Assembly: GCA_944990035.1 (NCBI GenBank)
Contig: CALYLX010000112.1
Coordinates: 1,612,001-1,676,000, forward strand
Source of the DNA: Clitopilus passeckerianus
Taxonomy: Eukaryota; Basidiomycota; Agaricomycetes; Agaricales; Entolomataceae
DNA length: 64,000 bases
Reading direction: 5' to 3'
Below the pieces are notes generated by a model. It did no database searches. It was not told where the DNA came from and worked only from the letters and a program-made list of their open reading frames with translations. The position numbers were made by a program, and so were the translations under genes. The number at the start of each line of letters is the position of its first letter. Position 1 is the stretch's first letter. Shown piece by piece: positions 33,900 through 45,758 of the stretch.

Positions 33900-36800
33900 A
33901 TGAGTTCTTCAGAAGGCGAGAACTTTGACCTGGAGAACGTTTCTGGCTCAGAATCCGACGATTATGCACCTAAGGCGAAGGTATGTGAAAATAATATACC
34001 CTATATTCATAGCGAGACTAACAATATGCAGGCCAAAGCTACTTCAAAGGCAAAGGCGCCTGCAAAGCCCAAGGCTGCCCCTAAAGCAAAATCAACCGCG
34101 ACAAAAGCCACCAAACCAAAGGCTGCATCCAAGAAGGTGCTCGCAGACCACGATGACAACGGAGGAATGAATTCAGACGAGGATGAGGATTCAGCAGATG
34201 AAGTTGCTGAGCTACCTGCTAAAGAGAAAGTCAAGTCTACGAAGAAGAAGACGGCCTCTGAAACATACACGAAAGTACGCGTTCTTCGCGTCCCCTGGTG
34301 TACCTTCCGCTGACTCTCGCATTTAGCTGACCCAACTTGAGCACATCCTTAAACGACCAGATTCGTACATTGGCAGCGTTGAAACAATAAGCCAAGCGAT
34401 GTGGACCTATGACTCGGAATCAAAGCGCATGGTACATCGCGAAGTCAAATTCGTGCCAGGCTTTTTCAAGATAGTCGATGAAATTCTTGTGAACGCGGCG
34501 GACAACAAGGTCAGTTCATTCTCAGCGCCACCGGTCCATGGGCTCACAGTGCGGCAGATCAACGATGCTACTATGGACACAATCAAGGTCACCGTAGACA
34601 CGGAGAACGGCGTCATTTCGGTTTACAACAATGGCCGTGGAATTCCTATAGAGATGCATTCAACGGAGAAGATGTACATTCCTGAACTCATCTTCGGACA
34701 CCTCTTGTCATCGTCGAACTACGACGACGATGAGAAGAAGCTCACTGGTGGTCGTAACGGTTATGGTGCCAAGCTCGCAAACATCTACTCTCACGAGTTT
34801 ACCATCGAGACCGCCGACAAGAACACCAGTCACAAGTACAAGCAGACATGGACGAACAACATGAGCACCTGCGGCAAGGCGAAGATTACACAGAACAACA
34901 AGGGAGAAGAATGGACTCGCGTTACATTCCGTCCTGATCTCAAACGCTTTGGCATGGAGTCGATCGACCCAGATACTGAAGGGCTCCTCAAGAAACGTGT
35001 ATACGATCTTGCTGGAACAGTCAAGGATGTCAAGGTTTTTCTCAACGACGAGCGTCTGAAGATCAAGGGCTTCAAGCAATACGTTGACATGTTCCTTCAG
35101 TCAGCTCAAGCGGAGGCAGTCGAGCAATCTGGGGGTGGCGCTCAGACGAAGCCCACAATGATCTACGAACAGCTGGGCCCCAGATGGGAAATTGCATTCG
35201 CAGTTTCGGATGGCACTTTCCAGCATGTTTCATTCGCCAATTCGATTTCGACCGTGAAGGGAGGTACCCACGTCACGTACATTGCAGACCAACTTGCCAA
35301 AACCTTGATCACGGCTGTCACCAAGAAGAACAAGGCTGCAACTGTCAAGCCCGCTCAAATCAAGAACCACATGTGGCTTTTCGTCAATGCCCTCATAGAG
35401 AACCCGACATTTGACAGTCAGACGAAAGAAACCATGACGCTCCCTGCTTCGAAATTTGGTACTAAGCCGAACCTGTCAGATGAATTCATGAAGAAAGGTA
35501 TGCTTCAGGTGCTTATTGCACTTACTCCGTGCTAACTATTTGCCCAGTTCAAAAGACTTCGATCATTGATAATATTCTCAACTGGGCCAAATTCAAAGCT
35601 GACCAGCAACTCAAGAAGACCGATGGGAATAAACGCAGCCGGTACGTCGATGGAATTGTGTTATTTGTCGGATTCTCATCCTGTACTCTTCTAGGTTGAC
35701 GGGCCTGACGAAGTTGTCAGACGCTAACAACGCTGGCACCCGCTACGGCAAAGACTGTACACTGATTCTTACTGAAGGAGACTCCGCCAAAGCCTTGGCT
35801 GTTGCTGGTCTGGGTGTCGTCGGACGTGATAACTTCGGAGTCTTTCCTCTTCGCGGCAAGCTTCTCAATGTTCGCGAAGCCAGCTCAGACCAGATTGTCA
35901 AGAACGAAGAAATCCAGAACATCAAGAAAATCATGGGCTTGCAGCATAAGAAAGATTATAGCGATACTACTAGCCTGCGTTATGGAAGGTTGATGATCAT
36001 GACCGATCAGGACCACGACGGTTCTCACATCAAGGGCCTCCTCATCAACTTCCTCGACCATTTCTATCCGTCGTTGCTGAAGTTGCCCGAGTTCTTGGTG
36101 GAGTTCGTAACTCCTATCGTCAGGGTAGGTGCACTTTTGTCCCCGGAGGGTCGTGTGAATAACGATAGAATTAGGTCAAGAAAGGCAACCAACGAAAGGA
36201 CTTCTTCACCATACCGGAATACGAGCAATGGCTGCAAGATACCCCTGGCTCAGAGAAATGGGAAGCCAAGTATTTCAAGGTTTGTTGTCTTCGCCCTCAG
36301 TGGTTATTTCGAAGACTAAGGATGTGTTATAGGGTTTGGGTACCAGCACGGACGCAGACGCTCGGGATTACTTCAGTCGCATGAAGAAGCATATGATTCC
36401 GTTTGCCCCCGTTGAGGACGATGACCGGAAGTTGATTGACCTGGCCTTCAGCAAGAAAAAGGCTGATGAACGAAAGGAATGGCTCCGGCAGTTCAAGGTG
36501 TGCTGTTTCTCAATTCTTTCGGGCCACGCTAACATCTGCGTAGCCCGGAACATACCTTGACCACAACTTGGAAGAAATTCCCTTCTCAGAGTTCATCAAC
36601 AAAGAGCTGATCCTTTTCTCCATGGCGGATAACATCCGGTCGATCCCGTCAATTGCTGACGGTTTGAAGCCCGGTCAGCGTAAGGTCATGTGGGGTTGCT
36701 TCAAACGAAAGATGAAGAAGGAAGTCAAGGTATGGTGATATGTCTTCTGAACATATGCAATGACTTATCTTCCGTTGTCCAGGTTGCACAGCTCGTCGGT

Positions 36801-39448
36801 TATATCGCTGAACACTCCGCATACCATCATGGTGAAGTCAGTTTGGCTCAAACCATCATCAACTTGGCGCAAAACTTCGTCGGAAGCAACAACTTGTCTC
36901 TGCTGCTTCCCAATGGTCAATACGGTACTCGTGAGCAGGGTGGCAAGAACCATGCTTCGCCTCGTTACATTTTCACTCTCCCTTCCCCCATCTCGAGAGT
37001 CATCTTCAACGCCGCGGATGATGCCCTTCTTAACACACAGAAGGAAGAAAACTTGTGGATTGAACCCGAGTTCTACATGCCCATTCTTCCTATGGTCCTC
37101 GTGAACGGTGCTGAAGGTATCGGTACAGGCTGGAGCACATCAGTTCCTTGCTACAATCCTGTCGATATTGTGAACAATATCCGCCGCCTCATGAACGATG
37201 AGGAACAGGTAACCATGACCCCATGGTGGCGTGGTTTCAAAGGCGAGATCAAGCTATCTGGCAAGAACAAGTACGACGTAACTGGTATTGCGAGAAAGGT
37301 TGATGACACCACCGTTGAAATCACCGAGTTGCCAATACACGTCTGGACGGAGAAGTATAAGGCCGACCTGGAGACTATGTTGGGTGGTGGCGAGAAGAAT
37401 CTACCTGCACTCATCAAGGTCAGTGCCTTTCACCATGCAAGAAATTTATATTTTTTGTTTAACGCGTCGGTATAGGACTACAAGGAACACCACGATAACA
37501 TGAACGTGCACTTCATAGTCACCATGGGTGCCAAAGAGATGGAGAAAGCGGAGGCCCAAGGCCTCTTGGAATACTTCAAGCTGAATGGCAAACTAAACAC
37601 TGGCAACATGATTTGCTTCGACTTCGACGGGAAGATCCGCAAATATGACTCTGCTGAGGAGGTCGTGGAGGCGTTCTACCCTGTCAGGTTGGCGTACTAC
37701 CAGAAGCGGAAGGTAATAATCACGTTTACTGCTGTATATGACTTAAGTCTGACTCTGCATTGAAAGGACTTCCTTGCCAATGAGCTGGAGACTGCTCTAG
37801 ACAAGCTCAATAACCAGGCTCGATTTATTCAAATGATCGTCGACAAACAACTCGTCGTCTCCAACCGCAAGAAGGCTGACATCGTTGCCGACCTGAGGAA
37901 GCATAACTTCCGTCCATTCCCAAAGATCGCCGCTGCCAAGAAGGCAGGCGAGACAGCAGATGCCATGGAGGACGAAGATGAAGAGGACGAAGACGAGACC
38001 ATTGACGTCGATGAGGACGACCGAAAGGGCAAAGGTTCAGCAACCAATGCTGCGACTTCCGATTACGACTACCTCATGGGTATGGCTATCTACAGCTTGA
38101 CCAAGGAGAAGATCGAGAAACTGAAGGCACAGGCTGAAGACAAGGAGCGAGAGTTGATGGCTCTTCTACAGAAAAGTCCGAAGTCTATGTGGAACGATGA
38201 CCTTGACCTCTTCCTTCAAGAGTGGAACGTATGTCGTTCTCCATTATTTATGAGTGGCCTTAAAAACTGACCGAATCTTGAACTGTAGGCTGATTGTCAA
38301 CGGTTCGAGGAGAGCGCTACAAAGGATAGCAAAGGCAAGAAACCTAAGAAGAAGCAGACCGTCCTTCAGACTAGGAAGTCGATTGGTGGTCGCGGCAAGG
38401 GTTCAGACGACGATGACGACTTCAGGCCCGTCAAGCCGGCTCCTAAGCGCAAGGTGGCTGAAAACGCAGCAGCCCCAAGAAAAGCATCAGGCTCCAAACC
38501 CAAGGCGGAGGAGAGTGACGTCGAGATGGCCGATGCAGGGAAATCGCGACCGAAGGCCGCACCTGCCAAGAGAGTGGTATCAGGAGCGAAGAAAGCGCCC
38601 ATCAAATCGGAGGCTGAGGACAGCGACTTCGAAATGGGAGACGTCCAACCCACAGCGAAGAAAGCGTCTAGCAGCAAGAAGCCCGCAGACTCTTCGGACT
38701 TTGAGCAGGACGATGAGGCACCGCCTAAGAAGACTGCTCCAGCTAGGAGGAAGGCTGCTGCAGCCAAACCGGTGGTGGTTGATTCTGACTCGGACGATGA
38801 CTTTGACACCATACCGTCTAAGCAAAAGCCAAAGGCCCCAGCTAAGAAGGTTGTGTGAGTGTTTTCTGGCCGATTATACTTCCGTATTTCTTATCTTTGC
38901 CATTAGACCACCAGCTGATGACGCCGACTCTGAGAGTGACGATCCCAAGCCGTCACCACCATCCCTGAAGGGCAAAGGCAGGGCAGCTCCCAAGCGGAAG
39001 AGGTATGGCTGCGCCTTTTACATCAGAATTCTTGGTGCTTATATCTTCTAGTTTGGACAATGACGATGATTCCGATGAAGACATTTCCATCGTAAAACCT
39101 GCAGTCAAAAAGAGTAAAGTCACCGACTTCTTTTCCAAGCCAAAGGATGTCCCGGCAGCACCATCGAAACCGTCTACTGTAGCTGCGACTACGACGCAAC
39201 GGAAAATATCAAAGAGCATGAAACCTGCATCTCCACCGAAGCCTAAAGCCAAGCCAAAGAAACCTGCCTCCGACGAGGAAGACGACGACGATATAATGGA
39301 TTATGGTTCACTGCGTAAGGCCGTTGCTGCCGCCACGACAACGAAGAAGCCACCTGCAAGGACTGCTCGAACCACGACGGCGGCGAAGAAGTATATTGAA
39401 GTCGCTTCTGACGATGACGGTGACGGGTCGATATTTGAGGACGACTAG
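33900..39448 (+). CDS. TOP2: DNA topoisomerase II
   Basis: This homodimeric nuclear enzyme passes one duplex through a transient double-strand break using ATP. From ATG 33900 (MSSSEGENFDLENVSGSESD) an acidic/basic lead of about 120 residues precedes LTQLEHILKRPDSYIGSVE. The GHKL ATPase has EILVNAADNK, NNGRGIPIEMHSTEKMY and LTGGRNGYGAKLANIYS. The TOPRIM domain has LILTEGDSAKALAVAGLG, PLRGKLLNVRE and the metal-binding MTDQDHDGSHIKG. The breakage-reunion domain has GLKPGQRKV, NGQYGTREQGGKNHASPRYI (the catalytic Tyr follows PR) and GTGWSTSVPCYNP. The last 350 or so residues are Lys/Ala/Asp/Ser-rich and disordered, with several acidic clusters. Stop TAG is 39446-39448. About a dozen short introns, two of them inside the C-terminal tail. 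Roughly 1,500-1,600 residues in total. Confidence 0.97.
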
Positions 39449-40222
39449 GAGCCTGTTGGCGCTGATTACTTACTGCACCCCTTACTCACGACGTTTAATG
39501 ACTACGCCTCGGTCTTGCTACAATTATTCTTCATGCCCCGTAAACTATTCACCTAAATAACTTAGAAGAAAACGATCCTTTACTTGCATTTTTCTGACAA
39601 CTACGATGATGATTCTACTAGCGCCGTTCATATAATTGACAGCTTGCCACGCGGCTTTGACAGGTCCCTAGAAATATCATCCACCGAGCTCAAGTTTCCC
39701 ATACTGGCGTGTTCTCCCCAAACGATTCCTTGTTAAATTCCAGTGACGCGTGGTCTATGGGGTCGTCGACCAGCCTCCGGATCTGTGAACGAATCATAAC
39801 CCAGGAATCATCCGAAGCTGGACTTTTGACATGTCACGGTGGTATTTCATATGCATACTCGGCTGAAGTTTTGAAAGCAGGCATGTACTCCTCTGTTCGG
39901 CTTTGAAAGCAACGTGGGGGAAGTCACGCCTTCTTGCCAGTTAGAGTTAGTTCATTTGCAAGCGATGGGCTAATAAGGCTCGGAAATGCTTGCGACAGGG
40001 TGTTTGCATCCTGCCTACCCGTGAGTCCCTCTACTCGGTCGTGACTTAGTAAGTTTCCTTACCAGAATCGCGCCGTCCCGCCTACTTGATATTTACCACC
40101 ATCATGGCAGCACCCGGACTACCCGAGCCTTCCAATCAGCAACCCCAAATAACATTTTCGGTTAGAAAGCAAGCTCTTTCAGCTTCCAACTCACGACCCG
40201 GCTCCCTTCCCCCCCAACGCCG
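39449..40222. other. Intergenic, nothing recognised
   Basis: The stretch holds the TOP2 3' flank and the promoter of the following FAD gene. No convincing exon seen. Confidence 0.45.
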
Positions 40223-42098
40223 ATGCCACGAAGAGTCCAGGTAGCTGTAATAGGGAGTGGTCTGGCTGGCCTGACCGCTGCCCACCTTCTGACGCAACAG
40301 AATGAAGAGCAAGATGTCGAGTTCGACGTTCACCTCTTTGAGAAGGTGAGTATGGTATGATCGACAGGGGACTGCTCCGTGAATTGAATTGTGTTCTCTG
40401 CCCAGGCCCCCGAAATAGGAATGGATTCAGCGTCTATTTCTGTACCTGTGCCCAGCGAGAAGCGGCATGGGTCAAAGCCCTGGAGGATCGACGTCCCTAT
40501 GCGATCATTCCAAGGAGGTCAGTCCTCTTCTACCTCATCCAACCGTCGACATGTCACTCAACACACAATCGCGGTTCTGCCTCAGGCTACTACCCCAACC
40601 TCATCAAACTCTATGAAAAACTCGGCGTCTCGTTCCGTGCCTCCGACTTTTCGTATTCTTTCTCGACCCTCACCCCCGGGTCTGGCTGCTTGAAGAAACC
40701 ACACCAAATTTCCGCAACGATGGTATACAACGGCGCGTCGGGTCGCAGCGGACTGGGCATGACCGCGTCGATGCGAGCCTCGTACACCCTCTCACAAGCT
40801 CAAAACCGGCACCTGCTCATCCGCGCGTGGGCTTGGTGTTGGAGCATTGCCTTATTCCTGCTGTCAAGCATACAAATTGTATTATGCTTCGTGCGGATGC
40901 TATACCTCGCTACCCCGTGGACGAGGGGTGGCCCAGGCGCGAGGATGACGTTTAGGGAGTGGGCGGAATATACGCGGCCTAGGAGTGTGCTTGCGAGGTG
41001 GATTGGCTGGGACGCCGTCTGGAAGAATTACACCCATGAAATTTTGGTGCCCTTGTTTTCCGCGGTGTGTACGGCTCCCGAGGACGATATTTGGAATCAT
41101 CCGATGGAAGAATTCATGGGTGCGTTCTTTCATGCTTGAAACTCAGCTTAAGGGACACGGCTAATGATTTGGAGGTAGATTATATGTGGTTGACCTTCGG
41201 AACGCACCATTATGTGGTAAATAATGGTGTACAGGACGTCGTTTCACGGCTCAGCTCCGGTATAAAACACATCTATACATCTTCTGCCATATCCAAGATC
41301 TCGTCGGACGGTGATACTGCAACTATCCATTACGATACCCCTTCCGGACCCACCTCCATCTCTGGATTTCATCATGTCATATTCGCAACCCAAGCCACCC
41401 GTGCTGTCCCCCTACTTACGACCTACCTTGACTCCTTACCATCCACCGCCCCCCAACGCAAACGCATCTCAGACCAAATTGCATGCCTCCGAACCTTCCA
41501 GTACCGCCTCACCATAGTCGTGAACCACACCGACTCGACGCTCCTGCCTAACTCCCTAAGTGACCAACGCGAGCTCAATCTAATGTGCATGAGCCGTTCT
41601 ATAGACTCCTCCCCATCCTACCCCTGCCTAACTCAATCTCAAATATGGACTTCGGACGTCGTCTCACCGAGCTATACCATGGCTACCCATACCCTGAAGC
41701 GGCCAGCAGGATATCCAGCGGATGCACCACAGATATATCAGACTACGAATCCCTTGGTGCCACCTGAACGCAGTACGGTGTTGAGCCAGGTCAGGTTGGA
41801 GCGTGCGATTGTAACGCCCGAGTCGAAGGAGGCTTTGAAGGGCCTGTACGTCGAGGACCAGAAGGGATGGGTACCAAAGTGCGCAGGGCAAGGTTTGGGC
41901 AGATTAGGGAAGTTGCAAGGTGCTGGAAGGCTTACTGACGATGGCGAAGGCTCAACTGGCCCTGGAATTTGGATATGTGGGAGCTTTGCGTACGCTGGGA
42001 TTCCGTTGTTGGAGGGATGCGTGGTTAGTGCGAGGAATGTGGTTCAGCAAGGCGTTTGGAAGAGTGAGGGGGTCAGTATTGGCCAGGAGTTGTGGTAA
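40223..42098 (+). CDS. FAD-dependent amine-oxidase-like oxidoreductase
   Basis: The N-terminus VQVAVIGSGLAGLTAAHLLT is a Rossmann dinucleotide-binding loop, followed after one intron by PEIGMDSASISVPVP. Later blocks are WRIDVPMRSFQGGYYPNLIK, YEKLGVSFRASDFSYSFS, GFHHVIFATQATRAVPLL and a C-terminal FAD-contacting block GIWICGSFAYAGIPLLEGCV. This resembles the flavin-containing amine oxidase clan and bacterial NAD/FAD proteins found beside cyclopropane fatty-acid synthase genes; the substrate cannot be told. A strongly hydrophobic stretch (SIALFLLSSIQIVLCFVRML) suggests membrane contact. Three introns are supported: after FEK, after RSFQG and near 41120-41175. Stop 42096-42098. The next gene, HEM3, starts 192 bases downstream on the same strand. 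Confidence 0.82.
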
Positions 42099-42290
42099 TA
42101 CCGACTCATAATGTCTTGACGATATATTACGGATTGGATCTATTCAAATTTCCTTTACATTGTAGTACACTGAACTCTTATCTAATCGAGCATGCTCAAA
42201 ATAGTAGCACCATCGATCAGCGGGCACACTACTACTACGGATACCGGATACTAACTGGGTCCCATTCCAAGTTAATCGTTACTAACCACA

Positions 42291-43464
42291 ATGCCACGAA
42301 CATACACGCTAGCTTCCCGGGCCTCTCAGCTCGCCCAGATCCAAACCAACTCTGTCCTCGCCACTCTTCAAGGGCTCTATCCGTCGTCTTCACCCGATGC
42401 ACCCCAATTCACCGCCTCCTTCATGTCCACCGCCGGCGACAAGAACCAATCGCAGGCGCTCTACCTCCTCGGCGGTAAAGCTCTATGGACGAAAGAGCTC
42501 GAAGTCGCCCTGAAAGACGGCGAAGTGGACATGTTAATCCATTGTTTGAAAGACGTCCCAACGCAGCTGCCCGAGGGGTGCATGATTGCTGGTGTTTTGG
42601 AGAGGGAGGATCCGTTGGATGCGTTGGTTGTGAAGAAAGGAGAATCGTGGAAGAGTTTGGATGAGTTGCCTGAGGGGAGTGTGATTGGGACGAGTAGTGT
42701 TAGGAGGGTTGCTCAGTTGAGGAGGAAGTATCCCGGGTTGAAGTTTTTGGATATTGTGAGTATCTATCGTTCAAACATCGCACTCATTCTCAAGCTAACA
42801 CGAATCTCATGTAGCGAGGAAATCTGTAAGTACATGTATCCGTCCTCCCCACGGTGAACTCAAATCACCATTTAGAAACACCCGTCTCGCAAAACTCGAC
42901 GCTCCGGACGGGCCTTACGCCGCTATCGTCCTCGCAAAAGCGGGTATGCTCCGCATGGGCTGGGGCGACCGTATTACCGCCGACCTGGAACCACCGACTG
43001 TCTACTACGCCGTCTCTCAAGGTGCACTCGCCGTCGAAATCCGATCCAACGATACCGAGGCCCTCGAGCTCTGCCGGAAACTTACGCACTGGGAAACCGA
43101 GTGGAAGTGCCTCGCCGAGCGGGAGTGCTTGAGGGTGTTGGAGGGGGGATGTAGTGTCCCGATTGGTGTTTACTCCGAGCTGAAGGTCGAGGAGGCAGGG
43201 CAGACCGCTGTGTTGAGGTTGACTGGGAGTGTTACTGCGATTGATGCCAGTGCGCATGTGGATCATACAATTGAGAGGAAGATTCATAGTACGGAAGAGG
43301 CAGAGACGGTTGGAAAGGATTTGGCGAAACATTTGTTGACGATTGGCGCCAAGCAGATTTTGGACGATATCAACGTCGACAGAACCAAACGGGTTGCAGA
43401 GGCAGAGAAGAAGGATAAAGCACTTGAAGAGTCTGCAAAAGCTGCATTGCACCCTTCAGCTTAA
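42291..43464 (+). CDS. HEM3: Hydroxymethylbilane synthase (porphobilinogen deaminase)
   Basis: The enzyme condenses four porphobilinogens into hydroxymethylbilane in haem synthesis, in the cytosol. From ATG 42291 it reads MPRTYTLASRASQLAQIQTN, ALWTKELEVALKDGEVDMLI, HCLKDVPTQLPEGCMIAG, EDPLDALVV and GTSSVRRVAQLRRKYPGLKF. The central block RGNLNTRLAKLD is assembled from three exons, the middle one only 11 nt. Then come LAKAGMLRMGW and CLRVLEGGCSVPIGVYSEL, whose GGCS cysteine carries the dipyrromethane cofactor. The C-terminus is charged and ends ESAKAALHPSA; stop 43462-43464. Length is about 340 residues, normal for the family. Only two introns. Confidence 0.97.
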
Positions 43465-43789
43465 CGTTATATTGCTGCAATTGTATAGTCTATGGAATGG
43501 ATGGATGTATCGCGATAGACCACTCCAGAACCTCCTCCCCTCTCGAGTCAAAAAGTCCCAGAAAAGGTTGACCTGCCCACGACTGAATCGTATACTCTTC
43601 CTCCCCACGAGCGCCTGCCAATCTCTCATTTAGGAGCATTCAAAGCAAGTGACTCTAAAGCGGGGAGGTGAAAAAATGACATTGATTCCAACATTCTCGC
43701 ATACGACGGGTATATAAACTTTTTGACGCGTTGTTTGGCCGTAATTGGCTAGAGCTTTGGATGGATTGATGCCAGGGTGACGTTGGACA
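43465..43789. other. HEM3 3' flank, nothing recognised
   Basis: Downstream flank of HEM3 up to the first direct repeat. The short frames look non-coding. Confidence 0.4.
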
Positions 43790-44300
43790 GAGTGTCAGCC
43801 GCCTTCCGCATGCGGAACAAAATACGAGAACACATTCAAGCTTTGGGACGTTTCTGCTATGATTATAGGGCACAAGACGGCTCAGGTCTTTCTCTTAGGT
43901 CTCTGAATTCTCTGGTTATGACTCTCTGGGCTCTGAACTTGGGTATCTATGGTGAGAACTAGGGCTTCTGGGGTTATCATCTTCAAGATCTCTGCTGCTT
44001 TTCTGGTTCTTCCTATGACTCTGTTGAATACGGTCACTTTCTGTCTGCTGTCTGTACACTGGAAAAAATAAATACTCGCTCTGGGGCTTGAACTGGATAA
44101 TCGGCGGGGCTGGTGAAATATCTACGAACTCGTGCATGATTCAGGTCAACACAGCAAGATCTTCAAAGTTCAAGCTACGACTCAAAGTGAAGTCAACAGC
44201 AACAGGCAGGCAGCCTCAGGGGTGGGAGTTGAATTGGATATCGCAAAGTGAGTGTTTCTTTTTGCTCCTGGACCTGAGGCAAGACCTGGTACAGTATTGA
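43790..44300 (+). repeat. Diverged direct repeat, copy A
   Basis: The segment shares a chain of matched blocks, in the same order and orientation, with 47690-48240. These include CAAAATAC-GAACCACATY-type sequence near 43819 (copy B 47722), the AGGCAGGC-GCCTCA core at 44204 (copy B 48140) and GTGAGTGTTTCTTT at 44249 (copy B 48183). The blocks are 385 versus 418 and then 45 versus 43 bases apart. No open frame is conserved between the copies, so this is probably a non-coding element or an old segmental duplication. It lies upstream of the AA9 gene. Confidence 0.6.
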
Positions 44301-45687
44301 TGGTCCAGTTCACTCGTTTAATTCTCTTGGCGGCGTAAACGTGCAGTTCTTTAGCGCGAACGTGCAAGGTTGCTATGATGCCGTCTGAATCTCCCAAATC
44401 GTTCTCGACCTATGTTCTTCTCGCCGTTTACCATGCTCCGTAGGATGTTCCACCCGCCATAGATATCGGTGGCTTCCGCTAGCACGGGGTGCTCTGTAAT
44501 GCTGTACTTTGGATCTGGAGGGGTTAGGACTTCCATTCGATCGTCGGGAACTCCATAGGCATGTTATTGGTACGTTGTATGAATTGAAAAGAAAGACATA
44601 AATTTTTCGTCAGCTGCCTAGGCCAACATACCACCAGACGTCCTTGGTTGCCTTTGTCCACCGTTGATGGATTAGTACTGTTGAGGGGATGTGCAGGATA
44701 TCATCCCTTTGAAGCGCCTGCCCCGGCCTTCCAATGGATCGAGCACAAATTCTGAGGGCAGTACATGTAGTCCCATTTTCAATCATAGACCTCGGTTTGT
44801 GCTTTCGCCAGATTCTTTGGTGTGCTGAGCTGATCGTGTGTGTGAAGGTCTTCGGTCATTCCCCGATCACAGATCCTCAAGATGAGTTCTTCGGGATTAG
44901 GACGCCTTCGTGCAACCAGCCAGCATGTCAAAAAACAGGTCCACGATTTGAAACCGCCTCCCATAAAACCACCGTTAAAAATCTTCAGGTTGAAGTGGAT
45001 GATTTATGGGAACAGCTAAGCAAGGCCAAGTCCGTCCCCGATGTCATGTGCCAATGAGAAACTATCGTTTAGCGGGTCGATTAACAGACGCAAAAGTCGA
45101 AAAAATGACACCAGTAAGGGCAACAGATTTAGGCAAAAGAGAAGCAGGGCATAGAATTTAGACTCAGGCTCCTCGATCATTTTTTGCTTCCGCTATTGAA
45201 TTGCACCCTTGGCTCTCTTGCTTTCTCCGAGTATCTATTGATCTGTGTTCCAAGTGGACGTGGGCATGTCCTGCTGAGGCTTTTGTCGACTGGAAATGCT
45301 CCGAGAACCACAATTCTTAGGGCGACGGTGTACCAAAGAGCGAGATATCTCCTACTAATTCTCCGACGCATCGACTTCAGAGATTGGGATTTCTTCTTCT
45401 CGTCGATTAGCGTGGGGGATCTGGATCAGCTGACTCCGAGTCTATTTCGTCCATGATGATGTTGATCATTCTACGTCTTTGGTCGAACGTCAGTCTCGAG
45501 AACTCGCGCTAGTGGTTGGGTTTTCATTCTCACTGGCCCGCATGCGAAACCGCCTTGGCAATACCACGACCCACTTCAATTATATCTCTAGCCTCGTAAT
45601 AAAGTAGGTACGACAGCTACGAGGCCATTGTCTTGATGCGACAATTAGGCGAGGCGCATTGCCTCATGCTGGAAATCACATCTAGCG
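44301..45687. other. Upstream flank of the AA9 gene, no confident gene
   Basis: No confident gene. A 45-codon plus-strand frame at 44884 (MSSSGLGRLRATSQHVKKQ) is coding-like but isolated, and may be an exon remnant. Confidence 0.35.
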
Positions 45688-45695
45688 TATAAAAA
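45688..45695 (+). promoter_or_regulatory. TATA box of the AA9 gene
   Basis: TATAAAAA lies 71 bases before the ATG at 45759. The flanking GTATAAAAACC is the same as at 6088. Confidence 0.6.
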
Positions 45696-45758
45696 CCAGT
45701 CGATGGTGAGCCTTTTTACTCACCCAAATTTGTTCCGACTTTCTTGTGACTTCTCAAC

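Noticed and set aside
42865..43452. 195-codon minus-strand frame
   Set aside because: It is the shadow of HEM3, whose conserved motifs lie on the plus strand.
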